Shown here piece after piece: positions 1 through 8,822 of a stretch of 64,000 nt of DNA. A program made the position numbers and the translations under genes. The stretch lies in contig NC_015501.1 in the NCBI RefSeq assembly GCF_000212375.1, positions 1,984,001 to 2,048,000 of the forward strand. The letters are read 5' to 3'. The stretch's first letter is position 1; every line of letters starts with the position of its first letter. This DNA comes from Porphyromonas asaccharolytica DSM 20707. GTDB taxonomy: Bacteria > Bacteroidota > Bacteroidia > Bacteroidales > Porphyromonadaceae. The notes beneath the pieces were generated by a model. That model was not told where the DNA came from and did no database searches. It saw only the letters and a program-made list of their open reading frames with translations.

Positions 1-698
1 AGACCACCGATGGTCGTGATTAGAGCCACCTTCATACCACCAGCGACGACCGTCGGGCTGATATCACCTACCTTCTCAATCTTATCGAATGCCATGACCA
101 TACCAACGACGGTACCAAGGAATCCGAGTGAAGGAGCAATAGCGATGAAGAGGGTAATCCAAGAGAGGTTCTTCTCAAGAAGTCCACCCTGTACACCTCC
201 GTAGGAGACGATAGAACGCTCGACAACGTCGATGCCCTGATCAAAGCGCATGAGTGCTTGGTATGCGATGGAAGCAACAGGACCGCGTGTGTTGCGTGCG
301 ATCTCCTTAGCTCCGTTCATGTCACCGCGGTTGAGAGCCTCCTCGAGCTTGCGTAGGAATGCCTCGTAGTTATTGTCTGCTAGGTTGAGGTAGATGATAC
401 GCTCTAGGCAGAGAACAAGACCGAGGATCAAGACGAGTGCGATGAGTGCCATAAAGTCAGCACCACCCTCGATGAACTTGGTCTTAAGAGCCTGGTGGAA
501 AGACTGATCAGCGGTAGCATCTTGCTCCATGACAGCCTCCATGTCGACTTCGACAGCCTCTTCAACGGGAGTAGGTGTCACCTGCTCTGTAGTTGCAGAG
601 TCTACAGCATCTGCGGTAGCCTCCTGTGCGTAGGTCATCTGTGTGAGGCCCAGTGTGAGTAGAGCCATGCATGATAACGTTGCAAATAACTTTTTCAT
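1..698 (-). CDS. exbB: MotA/TolQ/ExbB proton channel family protein (C-terminus beyond window)
   Basis: Inner-membrane channel subunit that uses the proton gradient to energise TonB-dependent outer-membrane transport. The reading frame starts at the ATG at 698 and stays open to the window edge, giving about 232 residues. A signal-like N-terminus (MKKLFATLSCMALL...) is followed by an acidic stretch, a membrane segment (FMALIALVLILGLVLCLERI) near residue 80, and the typical ExbB core ending in SLGFLGTVVGMVMAF and GGMKVALITTIGGL. The periplasmic N-terminal extension is usual for Bacteroidota ExbB. A TonB-like gene lies 3 kb away on the same strand. ExbD is expected just outside the window. Family assignment is secure; the exact partner set is inferred. 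Confidence 0.9.
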   Translation of the reverse strand, partial: MKKLFATLSCMALLTLGLTQMTYAQEATADAVDSATTEQVTPTPVEEAVEVDMEAVMEQDATADQSFHQALKTKFIEGGADFMALIALVLILGLVLCLERIIYLNLADNNYEAFLRKLEEALNRGDMNGAKEIARNTRGPVASIAYQALMRFDQGIDVVERSIVSYGGVQGGLLEKNLSWITLFIAIAPSLGFLGTVVGMVMAFDKIEKVGDISPTVVAGGMKVALITTIGG

Positions 699-746
699 TG
701 CGATAGTTGTGTTAGTTGATTATTTCTAGTTTGATTGTTATTACTG

Positions 747-834
747 CGGAGAGAGAGGGATTCGAACCCTCGAAACGCTTTCGACGTTTACACGCTTTCC
801 AGGCGTGCCTCTTCAGCCACTCGAGCATCTCTCC
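747..834 (-). tRNA. tRNA-Ser (anticodon GGA)
   Basis: Class II tRNA of 88 nt on the minus strand. The 7-bp acceptor arms are 828-834 (GGAGAGA) and 748-754 (TCTCTCC), with discriminator G at 747. The T-arm reads GAGGGTTCGAATCCCTC. The anticodon arm is CACGC-CTGGAAA-GCGTG with anticodon GGA opposite plus-strand 798-800. There is a long variable arm, as in tRNA-Ser. The terminal CCA is not encoded. It lies directly upstream of exbB. Confidence 0.96.
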
Positions 835-931
835 TTATGGGACTATTCTTCTTGTTCTTTCCTACTATGTTTGCTTGTTCTTTCCAGCTATGTGTCTCAG
901 TAAATCGGTTCTCTTGATCCGTTTAGTAGTG

Positions 932-939
932 CAAATCTA
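932..939 (-). promoter_or_regulatory. Bacteroidota -7 element upstream of tRNA-Ser
   Basis: On the minus strand this reads TAGATTTG, matching the Bacteroidota -7 consensus TAnnTTTG, about 98 nt upstream of the tRNA 5' end. It probably drives tRNA-Ser and possibly exbB. Motif match only. Confidence 0.5.
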
Positions 940-1032
940 AAGAATTTTGGCGACTTAGCACGCATCTAGACCTTTGATCTCTCTTTTCTCAACCTAATCG
1001 AGGGATCGTTGCGATCCTCTCATCATCTAGGA

Positions 1033-1824
1033 CTAAGCGATTAAGTCTAAGGAAAAGAGTCGTATAGCGTTACTTGTCGTATGCTCTGCCAGGCTCTCTA
1101 GTGAGATGCCAATCTGATCTGCGACATAGCTAGCTGTATGAACTAAATATGCTGGCTCATTGCGCTTCCCCCGCTGGGGAATAGGAGCCAAATAGGGTGC
1201 GTCTGTCTCTAGTAACATCTTGTCTAGAGGGATCTGAGACAGTAGTCGAGCGGTGCGAGACCGCTTATAGGTTACGTTGCCATTGACCCCTATCATCATC
1301 AGTGGCAAGTGATCCAATATGCGCTGCAGCTGTGTCTCTTCGCCTTCGAAGCAGTGAAAAACTCCACGGAGCTTCTCGGGAGCGAAGTGAGAGGTCAAGA
1401 GGTCGATTGTCTCGTCCAGGGCTGACCGTACATGTAGTATCACCGGTAGATCTAGCTCTGTAGCCCATCCGACCTGCTCGATGAGAGCTTTCTGCTGCTC
1501 GTCAACGTAGGTACGATCCCAGTAGAAGTCTAGTCCGACCTCCCCTATCGCTACGATTGCCTCACTAGACTCAGCTATGTATTGGCGTAGCTGACGTAGC
1601 TGCTCTGCGTAGTCTGTCTCCACGGAGGTGGGGTGCAGTCCTAGAGCCATCGCTGTACGATCAGGATAGGTGTGGTGCGTCTCGACTAGTAGAGGGAGTG
1701 ACGTGAGATCTACATTGGGCATAACCATATAGCCTACCCCCGCCTGACCGGCTGCTGAGATGACCGCCTCTCTATCAGAGTCATACTCGACACCATATAT
1801 ATGTGTGTGGGTATCTATCAGCAT
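1033..1824 (-). CDS. tatD: TatD family metal-dependent hydrolase
   Basis: Cytoplasmic TIM-barrel deoxyribonuclease of the TatD/YcfH family (263 residues, the normal length). The metal ligands are visible: HTH at residues 6-8, E95 in GEVGLDF, H131 in ILHVRS, H157 in FHCFEG and D208 in LLETDAPYLAP. It lies 78 nt upstream of nothing else on its strand except a short spacer, following the polyprenyl synthase gene, so the two may be co-transcribed. Whether the substrate is DNA ends or another phosphoester is not shown by sequence. Confidence 0.93.
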   Translation of the reverse strand: MLIDTHTHIYGVEYDSDREAVISAAGQAGVGYMVMPNVDLTSLPLLVETHHTYPDRTAMALGLHPTSVETDYAEQLRQLRQYIAESSEAIVAIGEVGLDFYWDRTYVDEQQKALIEQVGWATELDLPVILHVRSALDETIDLLTSHFAPEKLRGVFHCFEGEETQLQRILDHLPLMMIGVNGNVTYKRSRTARLLSQIPLDKMLLETDAPYLAPIPQRGKRNEPAYLVHTASYVADQIGISLESLAEHTTSNAIRLFSLDLIA

Positions 1825-1902
1825 ATCCCTGTCCTACCTCTACCAAAGGGAAGCTCTCCCTTTCGCTACAAGCTTGCTAGTCCTTCGCTAAGGACTAAGC
1901 AT

Positions 1903-2907
1903 TTAAGTGTTGCGCTCAGCTATTTTGGATACAAAAGCTCGCAACTGCGTAGCCTCTCTACCCAAAGCGGATTCCAAAGCGTCTAGTGCCTTCTGCGCCT
2001 CTGCTAAGTAGTCTCGCACGAGTGCCTGCACTTGGGTAGCTATGTCCATCTCGTCATATAGAGTCTTGACTGCAGAGATCTTCTCTTCAGCCTGCTCGTT
2101 AGATCTACGCATCGTCTCTGTGAGTGCTTGTCGCTGAGCTTGAGAAGCGGTTGCATAGGCGAGTGTATGGAGGATAGTCTTCTTGCCCTCTAGGATGTCA
2201 CCTCCGAGAGGCTTGCCAAAGGTCTCGCTATCTCCGTATAGATCTAAGTAGTCATCTTGAAGCTGAAAGGCTAACCCGAGGTTCCACCCAAAAGCGTAAG
2301 AGGACTCGAGCTCTGTAACACTCCCCTTAGAGAGGATAGCTCCAAAGCGCGTTGCCGTGGCTATCAAGACCGCTGTCTTATAGCCGATCATCTCTAAGTA
2401 TTGCTCCTTAGAGACATAGTCTAGCTGCTCATACTCTAGGTCTAACTGCTGACCCTCCATGATGAGCGTAGCCATCTTATTAAAGTTCTGTATCAGATCA
2501 GGGAGCATCTCAGGAGAGACACCTTCTGTAAGCATCTGATAAGCTAGAATTAGCATAGCATCTCCCGAGAGGATGGCAGGTGTCAGTCCATACTTAGCAT
2601 AGACCGACGGCTTGCCACGTCGCACGGGGGAATTGTCCATCACATCATCATGTAGTAGCGTGAAGTTGTGAAAGACCTCTAGAGCTACTATAGGAGATGC
2701 TGCCAAGGGCGCCTCAGGACGTAAGTACGCCTGCATCAAGAGAGCCAAGACAGGACGCACACGCTTAGCCCCCTCTTGCTCCAGCGTATACCGTATCGGA
2801 GCGTAAAGAGCTTGAGGAGTGCGCTTATCTAGCATCAGACTCTGCAGCGTATCCTGCACTATCTGACGACAAGCTTTCAGGTCTTTGGCTTCTAATGAAT
2901 GAGACAT
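1903..2907 (-). CDS. polyprenyl (geranylgeranyl-type) diphosphate synthase
   Basis: Class I trans-prenyltransferase, 334 residues. It condenses isopentenyl diphosphate onto allylic diphosphates, supplying chains for quinones or carrier lipids. The first Asp-rich motif is DDVMD (87-91), followed by VRRGKP; the second is DDYLD (218-222), followed by GKPLGGDILEGKK. An aromatic residue five positions before the first motif (F82) is typical of enzymes that stop at short to medium chain length, but product length cannot be fixed by eye. Ends about 78 nt before tatD on the same strand. Confidence 0.92.
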   Translation of the reverse strand: MSHSLEAKDLKACRQIVQDTLQSLMLDKRTPQALYAPIRYTLEQEGAKRVRPVLALLMQAYLRPEAPLAASPIVALEVFHNFTLLHDDVMDNSPVRRGKPSVYAKYGLTPAILSGDAMLILAYQMLTEGVSPEMLPDLIQNFNKMATLIMEGQQLDLEYEQLDYVSKEQYLEMIGYKTAVLIATATRFGAILSKGSVTELESSYAFGWNLGLAFQLQDDYLDLYGDSETFGKPLGGDILEGKKTILHTLAYATASQAQRQALTETMRRSNEQAEEKISAVKTLYDEMDIATQVQALVRDYLAEAQKALDALESALGREATQLRAFVSKIAERNT

Positions 2908-3003
2908 CCCTTTTCAGTCAGTATGAAGATGGTATAAATGCCTAGCTAGACTAGCAGTATAGGGAGACATCAATACCATCTCATCGTAATTATATGTTAC
3001 ACC

Positions 3004-3708
3004 TTAACCAATGGTAAAGGCGATAGGAAGTGTGAAGTAAGAGCGTACGGGCTTACCACGCTGCTTACCTGGCGTCCACTTAGGCATAGACTTAAGCACA
3101 CGGATAGCCTCTTTGTCTAGTGCCGGGTCTACCTTGCGTGCTACAATTACATCTCCGATAGAGCCGTCCTTCTCCACGACGAAGCGGAGCACGACCTTGC
3201 CCTGTATGTTGTTGTCTAGAGCACTCTGTGGATACTCGATGTGATTAGCAATCCACTTAAGCATTGAGGGGATATCTCCCATGGGTGGTACGGCGGGATT
3301 CTCGACGATCTCGAAGATCTGATCCTCAGGCTCCTCGACGGTCTGTACAGGCTGTACAATAACGGGTGGCGGTGGTAGCTCACGATCTTGGTCTACAGAG
3401 ACAATTGAAATCTTAGCAACCTCCTTATTATCGTCCACAACCTTAAATTCCTCAGGTAGTGCTACCTCTACGACCTCCTGTGGAGCCTCAGGTTCTGGTT
3501 CAGGTTGCTCTTCTTGCTGCTCATTGATGATGAGCGCATCCTCCATATCAGCGATATTGAGTGCGGTCGTTTCATCTGCACTATCGTCCTTTGTAGAGGT
3601 CCACTCTAGAGCGGTATAAAGGATACCTAGAGCTAAGACGAAACCTATAGCCAACGATAAGGGTATCGTCCTTCTTAGGTCTGCTTGGGGTGATTTCTTG
3701 ATTTCCAT
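3004..3708 (-). CDS. tonB: TonB family energy transducer
   Basis: Protein of 234 residues linking the ExbBD channel to outer-membrane receptors. It has a short cytoplasmic N-terminus, one membrane helix (about residues 15-34), a Glu/Pro-rich periplasmic linker (QPEPEPEAPQ) and a C-terminal TonB domain with IQGKVVLRFVVEKDGSIGDV and the terminal YFTLPIAFTI strand. A longer frame opens at 3789, but a TACATTTG promoter element at 3789-3796 overlaps it, so the ATG at 3708 is chosen. It may act with the ExbB at the window start. Confidence 0.92.
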   Translation of the reverse strand: MEIKKSPQADLRRTIPLSLAIGFVLALGILYTALEWTSTKDDSADETTALNIADMEDALIINEQQEEQPEPEPEAPQEVVEVALPEEFKVVDDNKEVAKISIVSVDQDRELPPPPVIVQPVQTVEEPEDQIFEIVENPAVPPMGDIPSMLKWIANHIEYPQSALDNNIQGKVVLRFVVEKDGSIGDVIVARKVDPALDKEAIRVLKSMPKWTPGKQRGKPVRSYFTLPIAFTIG

Positions 3709-3788
3709 ATAGCGAGTTATCTTATTTCTTCGGTGTGAAGGGTAGTTCTTTTGGAGCGCGCTATCAAGTAAAGCCAGCTCTCTCGGCA

Positions 3789-3796
3789 CAAATGTA
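3789..3796 (-). promoter_or_regulatory. -7 element of the tonB promoter
   Basis: Minus-strand TACATTTG, 80 nt upstream of the chosen tonB start. Its position excludes the longer tonB frame beginning at 3789 if transcription starts here. Motif match only. Confidence 0.5.
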
Positions 3797-3891
3797 CGAA
3801 GATTTTTGTGAGTAGCCTACACCTTCTAGTTAAGTCTTCACTAAAAGGTACGATGTCACACACCAAAAGCCCCCCTTCTCCGATGGATAAG

Positions 3892-5301
3892 TTACTTCTT
3901 AATGTTCGGCAACTCAAGACCGTAGCCCTTCTTCTTATCTGCTGCCTTAAGGAGTATAGCCGTTATGAGAGCTACTACACCAAATGCAGTAAAGACGAGC
4001 ATAGCCTGGAAGTAGTCCTTAGGCTGTCCAGGAGCTACGTTTTGGTTGTTAGCATCGAGGATAGCACCGATGAGCATAGGTACAGCCATCAGACCGATGT
4101 TCTGAATCCAGAAGATAGCTGAGTAAGCGGAGCCTAGCACCTTACCTGGGATAATCTTAGGTACAGAAGGCCACAGAGCAGCTGGAACTAGAGAGAAGGA
4201 GATACCTAGTACTACGATTGCTATGATAGCGATCGTAGCCGCCAGCCCATGAGATACCGTGCTGAATGGGAAGAAAGCGAACGTACCATGGCAGACAATC
4301 ATCAGGATAGCTCCAATTATAAGCATCGTCGCACCCTTACCACGAGCATCTAGGTAGAAGCCCAAGATTGGGGTTATAACCATAGCACCTACTGGGAAGA
4401 GACTAAAGATCTTAGCAGCTACATCAGCCTCAAAGCCTACGTTGCTCACAAGCATCTCAGTAGCAAACTTCTGGAAGGGGAAGATAGCTGAGTAATAGAG
4501 CACGCAGAGGATCGCAACGATCCAAAACATCGAATTGCCAAAGACATGGCCGAGGTCTCTAAACTTAAAGGGCTCCTCCTCCTCTTGCTCTATAGCAGCG
4601 TGAGCTGCTTCTAGCTGATGGTCGAGCTTTCTATCCATAAAGAAGTAAACGACGTAAAGGAGTAGTGCTACTACAAGGAGACAGGTGCCAAAGAAGACAG
4701 ACGCACGTACAGTACCATACTGCTCAGCGATCATCGGTGATAGCCAAAAAACAGCAAAGACACCTAGACGAGCTACTGCCATCTCAATACCCATTGCTAG
4801 AGCCATCTCCTTGCCCTCAAACCACTTAACGATCGATCGAGAGACCGTCACGCCTCCCATCTCTGTACCGCAGCCGAAGAGCGCAAAGCCCACACAAGCT
4901 AGCTTTGCAGAGGCTGGCATAGCTGGCCAGAAGCTATTGAAGAAGTTATACCCGAAGCCTCCTGCATTAAACGAGGGACTCAGTGCGTACAGCTTGATCA
5001 AAGCTCCGATCACCATCAGAGAGCCTGATAGGAGGAATGTAAAGCGTACACCCATCTTGTCTAGAATGATACCAGCGAAGATGAGGAAGAAGAAGAATAC
5101 GTTGATAAAGAACTCACTACCTCCATAGGTGCCGAAGACGGTGGAGTTCCAGTTGAGCTCGGACTCAACCATCGTTTTGACAGGTGAGAGGATGTCCACA
5201 AACATGTAGGCAAAGAACATCGTGAGTGCGACTAGTGCCAGTGCTAGCCATCTCATCCCTGCGTTGTCTCGCAGGGTCTTTAGTTGCATAGTTTCAGTCA
5301 T
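3892..5301 (-). CDS. major facilitator superfamily transporter
   Basis: Polytopic inner-membrane carrier of 469 residues with about 12 predicted membrane segments and a cytoplasmic loop after the sixth (acidic EQEEEEP stretch near residue 240). The loop 2-3 region reads IILDKMGVRFTFLLSG, the usual MFS signature position. Substrate is unknown; the overall pattern resembles anion or organic-acid symporters. It stands apart from its neighbours, with short spacers to tonB and folC. Confidence 0.85.
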   Translation of the reverse strand: MTETMQLKTLRDNAGMRWLALALVALTMFFAYMFVDILSPVKTMVESELNWNSTVFGTYGGSEFFINVFFFFLIFAGIILDKMGVRFTFLLSGSLMVIGALIKLYALSPSFNAGGFGYNFFNSFWPAMPASAKLACVGFALFGCGTEMGGVTVSRSIVKWFEGKEMALAMGIEMAVARLGVFAVFWLSPMIAEQYGTVRASVFFGTCLLVVALLLYVVYFFMDRKLDHQLEAAHAAIEQEEEEPFKFRDLGHVFGNSMFWIVAILCVLYYSAIFPFQKFATEMLVSNVGFEADVAAKIFSLFPVGAMVITPILGFYLDARGKGATMLIIGAILMIVCHGTFAFFPFSTVSHGLAATIAIIAIVVLGISFSLVPAALWPSVPKIIPGKVLGSAYSAIFWIQNIGLMAVPMLIGAILDANNQNVAPGQPKDYFQAMLVFTAFGVVALITAILLKAADKKKGYGLELPNIKK

Positions 5302-5352
5302 TACTTTATGTAGTATGTTTAGTTTGTTGATGCGTATTTATAGATAGAGCGT

Positions 5353-6678
5353 CTAGCCCTCCATAGGGACTGGACGCTCTTTTTGTATCAATGGATAGCT
5401 CTTGAGTAGCTCGGCAACAATGAAGTTGCTACCACCGACGAAGATCAAGTCACCGGCATTGGCGAGTGCCACGACCTCTCGCAGAGCCTCCTCTACCGAG
5501 GGATAGGCTCTTCCCCTTAGACCGATAGCCTCAGCTCGTTGCTGTAGCTCCTCGGCGGGTAGTGTACGCTGTGATGCCGTCGTGCAGAAGTAATAACGAG
5601 CCGATGAGGGCAGGAGTGCCAGATTGGTATCTATATCCTTGTCGGCACTCATACCTATTATTATATATAGGTGATCATAGGACTCCTCTTCGAGCTGATG
5701 AGCTACGACAGCGATCCCAGCGGGATTGTGAGCCGTGTCGCAGACGATATGTGGATCTGTCGAGAGCGTCTCCCAGCGACCACGCAGTCCCGAGAGCTTG
5801 TATAGCTCAGCAAAGCCTCGTGCCACCACCTCATGAGTGAGTGGTGTGTCGAGTACTTTGTCATCCAAGATGCGTAATGCCGTCAAGACGGTATGCGCAT
5901 TTTCCAGCTGCGCATCACCCGAGAGCGGAGTCTCTATGAGACCATAGTCGACGGTGTCTAGTCGCATACCAGGGTGTAGCTCATCGTATCGCTTGATCGT
6001 GTGCTCATCTTCGCAGAACGTAATCGGTGCATGACGCTCGTCAGCCACCTGCTCAAAGAGCTCACGTACAGAGCCTCCAGCATTCCCAATGACTGCATGG
6101 ACGCCCTCCTTGATGATCCCCGCCTTCTCATAGGCAATTGCTTCAAGCGTATTACCGAGATACTGCGTATGGTCGATACTTATGTTAGTTATGATCGAGA
6201 GCTTAGGCAGTATCACATTGGTACTGTCTAGTCGTCCTCCTAGCCCCACCTCAATGACAGCATAGTCCACATCATGGGTGTGGAAATGCTCAAACGCCAT
6301 CAAGGTCGTGTACTCAAAGAATGAGGGTCCGACAGACTCAATCAGGGGACGCGTCCGCTCGACAAAAGCGACCACCTCCTCCTCGGAGATCATCTCGCCA
6401 TTGATCCGTATGCGCTCACGAAAGTCCACTAGGTGTGGCGAGGTAAAGAGTCCCACCTTGTAGCCTGCAGCTGTCAGCACAGAAGCTATGAGCGAGGTAG
6501 TCGAGCCCTTACCATTTGTACCGCCCACATGGATGGTACGTATGTATCGCTGAGGATTGCCTATAGCCTCGCACATCTGCTGCATACGCTCTAGGCCAGG
6601 CTTATAGGCATCGTCCCCTTGGTTTTGGTAGCAAGGGGTCGCTTGGTAGAGATAGTCTACCGTTTCTTTATAGTTCAT
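5353..6678 (-). CDS. folC: bifunctional folylpolyglutamate/dihydrofolate synthase
   Basis: Mur-ligase-fold ATP-dependent enzyme (441 residues) that adds glutamate to dihydropteroate or folates. The P-loop GGTNGKGST lies at about residues 52-60, followed by GLFTSPHLVDFRERI, VEVGLGGRLDSTN and IDHTQYLGNT, all FolC hallmarks. C-terminal CDTAHNPAGI and FVGGSNFIVAELL are also present. Its first codons overlap the end of purA by 11 nt, so purA-folC are translationally coupled or at least co-transcribed. Confidence 0.95.
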   Translation of the reverse strand: MNYKETVDYLYQATPCYQNQGDDAYKPGLERMQQMCEAIGNPQRYIRTIHVGGTNGKGSTTSLIASVLTAAGYKVGLFTSPHLVDFRERIRINGEMISEEEVVAFVERTRPLIESVGPSFFEYTTLMAFEHFHTHDVDYAVIEVGLGGRLDSTNVILPKLSIITNISIDHTQYLGNTLEAIAYEKAGIIKEGVHAVIGNAGGSVRELFEQVADERHAPITFCEDEHTIKRYDELHPGMRLDTVDYGLIETPLSGDAQLENAHTVLTALRILDDKVLDTPLTHEVVARGFAELYKLSGLRGRWETLSTDPHIVCDTAHNPAGIAVVAHQLEEESYDHLYIIIGMSADKDIDTNLALLPSSARYYFCTTASQRTLPAEELQQRAEAIGLRGRAYPSVEEALREVVALANAGDLIFVGGSNFIVAELLKSYPLIQKERPVPMEG

Positions 6679-7957
6679 TGTTGAGCTTGCGCATGATGGT
6701 CTGTGAGCGGTCAGGCCCTACAGATATGATCGAGATAGGTACTCGTAGCTGTGCCTCTAGGAAGGCTACATAGTGACGGAAAGCGTCTGGTAGATCTTGC
6801 TCCGAGCGACAGCCATCTAGCGGTGTCTGCCATCCTGGGAGCTCCTGGTAGATAGGCTCTATGTCTGCCTCGAGGGAGTACGGCATATTCTTGTACTCCT
6901 TATCTCCTATGCGGTAGGCGACACAAGCCTTGATCGTAGAGAGCGTATCGAGCACATCACTCTTCATCATGATCAGATGAGTCACGCCACTGAGCATAAT
7001 CGTGTAGCGCAGGGCTACAAGGTCTATCCAGCCGCAGCGACGAGGACGACCCGTGACTGCGCCAAACTCATGGCCTCGATCTGCCATCATATGCCCCACC
7101 TCATCTTGTAGCTCTGTGGGGAAGGGACCTGACCCAACACGTGTACAGTATGCCTTGAAGATACCATAGACGCGACCTATCGCCTTGGGCGAGATGCCAA
7201 GACCGATACAGCACCCGGCACTCACCGTGTTACTGCTCGTCACAAAGGGGTAGGTACCAAAGTCCACATCTAGTAGCGAGCCCTGAGCGCCTTCAGCAAG
7301 GACGTTCAGTCCCTCCTCTAGGGCTTCATTGACAAGGATCTCACTGTCTACAAACTGGTAGCCCTTGAGGTACTCAATGGCTTGGTAGAAGGCCTCCTCC
7401 ATCTCAGGTAGCTTAGAGAGGTCAGCACCCATCTTCTGCAATAGATCCACGTGACGATCCCGTACAGCCTTGTAGCGGGTCGCGAAGTCTCGCTCGATAT
7501 CACCGACACGCAGTCCCGTACGAGCCACTTTGTCCGTATAGCAGGGTCCTATACCCTTGCCTGTGGTACCAATCTTAGCAGCGCCCTTAGAGAGCTCCTG
7601 AGCAGCATCTAGCAGACGATGCGTCGGGAGGATCAGGTGTGCCTTGCGGGATATGACTAGCCGCTTCTTGATGTTATGACCGCTCTGCGCCAACTGCTCA
7701 GCCTCCTCACGTAGCAGGACGGGGTCGAGTACGACACCATTGCCGATCAGGTTGAGCTTGTTGCCCTGAAAAATACCTGAGGGGATCGAACGCAATACGT
7801 AGCGCTGTCCCTCAAACTCCAGTGTATGCCCTGCATTAGGACCTCCTTGAAAGCGTGCTACCATCTGATAGCCTGGGGTTAGGACGTCAACGATTTTGCC
7901 TTTGCCCTCATCGCCCCATTGTAGTCCGAGTAGGACGTCTACCTTTTTCTTGTTCAT
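6668..7957 (-). CDS. purA: adenylosuccinate synthetase
   Basis: GTP-dependent first step from IMP to AMP; 429 residues, full length. The N-terminal signature LQWGDEGKGKIVD is at about residues 12-24. GPNAGHTL, TGKGIGPCYTDK, the EGAQGSLLDVDFGTYPFVTSS block and TGRPRRCGWIDLVALRY are also present. It sits between the Fur-family gene (21 nt upstream) and folC (11-nt overlap), suggesting one transcription unit. Confidence 0.97.
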   Translation of the reverse strand: MNKKKVDVLLGLQWGDEGKGKIVDVLTPGYQMVARFQGGPNAGHTLEFEGQRYVLRSIPSGIFQGNKLNLIGNGVVLDPVLLREEAEQLAQSGHNIKKRLVISRKAHLILPTHRLLDAAQELSKGAAKIGTTGKGIGPCYTDKVARTGLRVGDIERDFATRYKAVRDRHVDLLQKMGADLSKLPEMEEAFYQAIEYLKGYQFVDSEILVNEALEEGLNVLAEGAQGSLLDVDFGTYPFVTSSNTVSAGCCIGLGISPKAIGRVYGIFKAYCTRVGSGPFPTELQDEVGHMMADRGHEFGAVTGRPRRCGWIDLVALRYTIMLSGVTHLIMMKSDVLDTLSTIKACVAYRIGDKEYKNMPYSLEADIEPIYQELPGWQTPLDGCRSEQDLPDAFRHYVAFLEAQLRVPISIISVGPDRSQTIMRKLNNEL

Positions 7958-7978
7958 ATCTTAATATATCTCTATCAG

Positions 7979-8476
7979 TCAGCGGTTTGAGGTGGCTTTT
8001 TGTAGCCCACTCGATTGAGTCGCCGACTTCTTATTATTCGTTTTAGCAGTCTCACGCTCGCAGCGCTGGCATAGCCCGTAGAAGATCAGCAGCGGCTGCG
8101 CCAGACGATATCGATGCATCGTAGTATGACGTAGCGCCTTAAGACGTCGAGGCTGTCTATAGAGCACCTCAGCGCCACAGCAACGACAGCGACAGACAGC
8201 ATAAAGACTAGCCTGCTCACTCGTGAGGTAATGCGCCTCACTCGACTGCGGAAGCTGTACGATCAGACCCGCCTCAGCTAGCAGACGCACCGTACTATAG
8301 ACCGTGCCTCGGCTCTGGCGATAGCCCCCCTCCTTAAGCTGAGCCATCAGCTCCTCGGTCGTAAAGATACGACGTTGCTGACTGACCACCTGGGCGATCT
8401 CTACTCGCTCAGAAGTCAGCTGATAGCCGTGCTGCTTGAGAAAGGCCTTAAAAGGCGACACCAAATCCGACATCAT
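7979..8476 (-). CDS. Fur-family transcriptional regulator, divergent metal site
   Basis: Winged-helix regulator of 165 residues. The Fur DNA-binding half is clear: LTSERVEIAQVV, FTTEELMAQLKE and SRGTVYSTVRLLAEAGLI. The dimerisation half keeps the cysteine pairs (CRCRCCGAEV near residue 97 and CQRC near 139), but the usual His-rich stretch before the first pair is replaced by ASLYAVCRC. Structural zinc is likely retained, while the regulatory metal site is probably altered. It is the first gene of a fur-purA-folC run. It begins with two ATG codons; either may be used. Confidence 0.85.
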   Translation of the reverse strand: MMSDLVSPFKAFLKQHGYQLTSERVEIAQVVSQQRRIFTTEELMAQLKEGGYRQSRGTVYSTVRLLAEAGLIVQLPQSSEAHYLTSEQASLYAVCRCRCCGAEVLYRQPRRLKALRHTTMHRYRLAQPLLIFYGLCQRCERETAKTNNKKSATQSSGLQKATSNR

Positions 8477-8753
8477 ACTGCGCCACTCTCCTATCGTAGG
8501 AGACGCGACATACTACCATTTTACTGCGTTACACATTCGTGAGTACCACCACTTCTGTCGTAGCCCCACAGCGAGACGCGTCACCACTTCGTGCGACACG
8601 CTCCACGGCAACCCTCTTCACGTCACTGCGCCTCTAACTAGAGAGCAGCGAGTGTAGCAGGATCTGACCGATGTCGCAAAGTTATACAAATTACTTTACT
8701 TACGCCACCTCTCGGCCATCCCCGCTCCGCAAAGCCCACGAGCAGCGACCTCT

Positions 8754-8797
8754 CTAACCTCTAACATCTAATCTCTAACATCTAATCTCTAATATCT
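8754..8797. repeat. short tandem TCTAACATCTAAT-type repeats
   Basis: About three imperfect copies of a 14-nt unit made of two heptamers (TCTAACA, TCTAATC), between the Fur-family gene and the first LRR gene. Related heptamers surround both LRR genes (11200-11235, 11433-11462, 13727-13745, 13849-13890). The rest of the gap 8477-8753 holds nothing recognisable beyond a TAACTTTG element on the minus strand near 8675. Confidence 0.7.
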
Positions 8798-8820
8798 AAA
8801 AAAAGGCGTCGCCTTTTTTT
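8798..8820. terminator. bidirectional terminator after LRR gene 1
   Basis: A7-GGCG-T-CGCC-T7 palindrome immediately after the stop codon of the LRR gene on the minus strand. T-tracts on both strands would allow termination in either direction. Confidence 0.75.
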
Positions 8821-8822
8821 CT

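Noticed and set aside
716-940. Open frame of 74 codons on the plus strand
   Set aside because: It overlaps the tRNA-Ser gene on the opposite strand and has no family-like sequence.
5346-5384. Hairpin AGAGCGTC...GACGCTCT followed by T5, like a terminator
   Set aside because: The T-run is on the plus strand where no gene ends, and the hairpin overlaps the folC 3' coding end; no T-run follows on the minus strand.
8436-8657. Open frame of 73 codons in the gap upstream of the Fur-family gene
   Set aside because: It overlaps the start of the Fur-family gene on the opposite strand and shows no protein-like pattern or start context.
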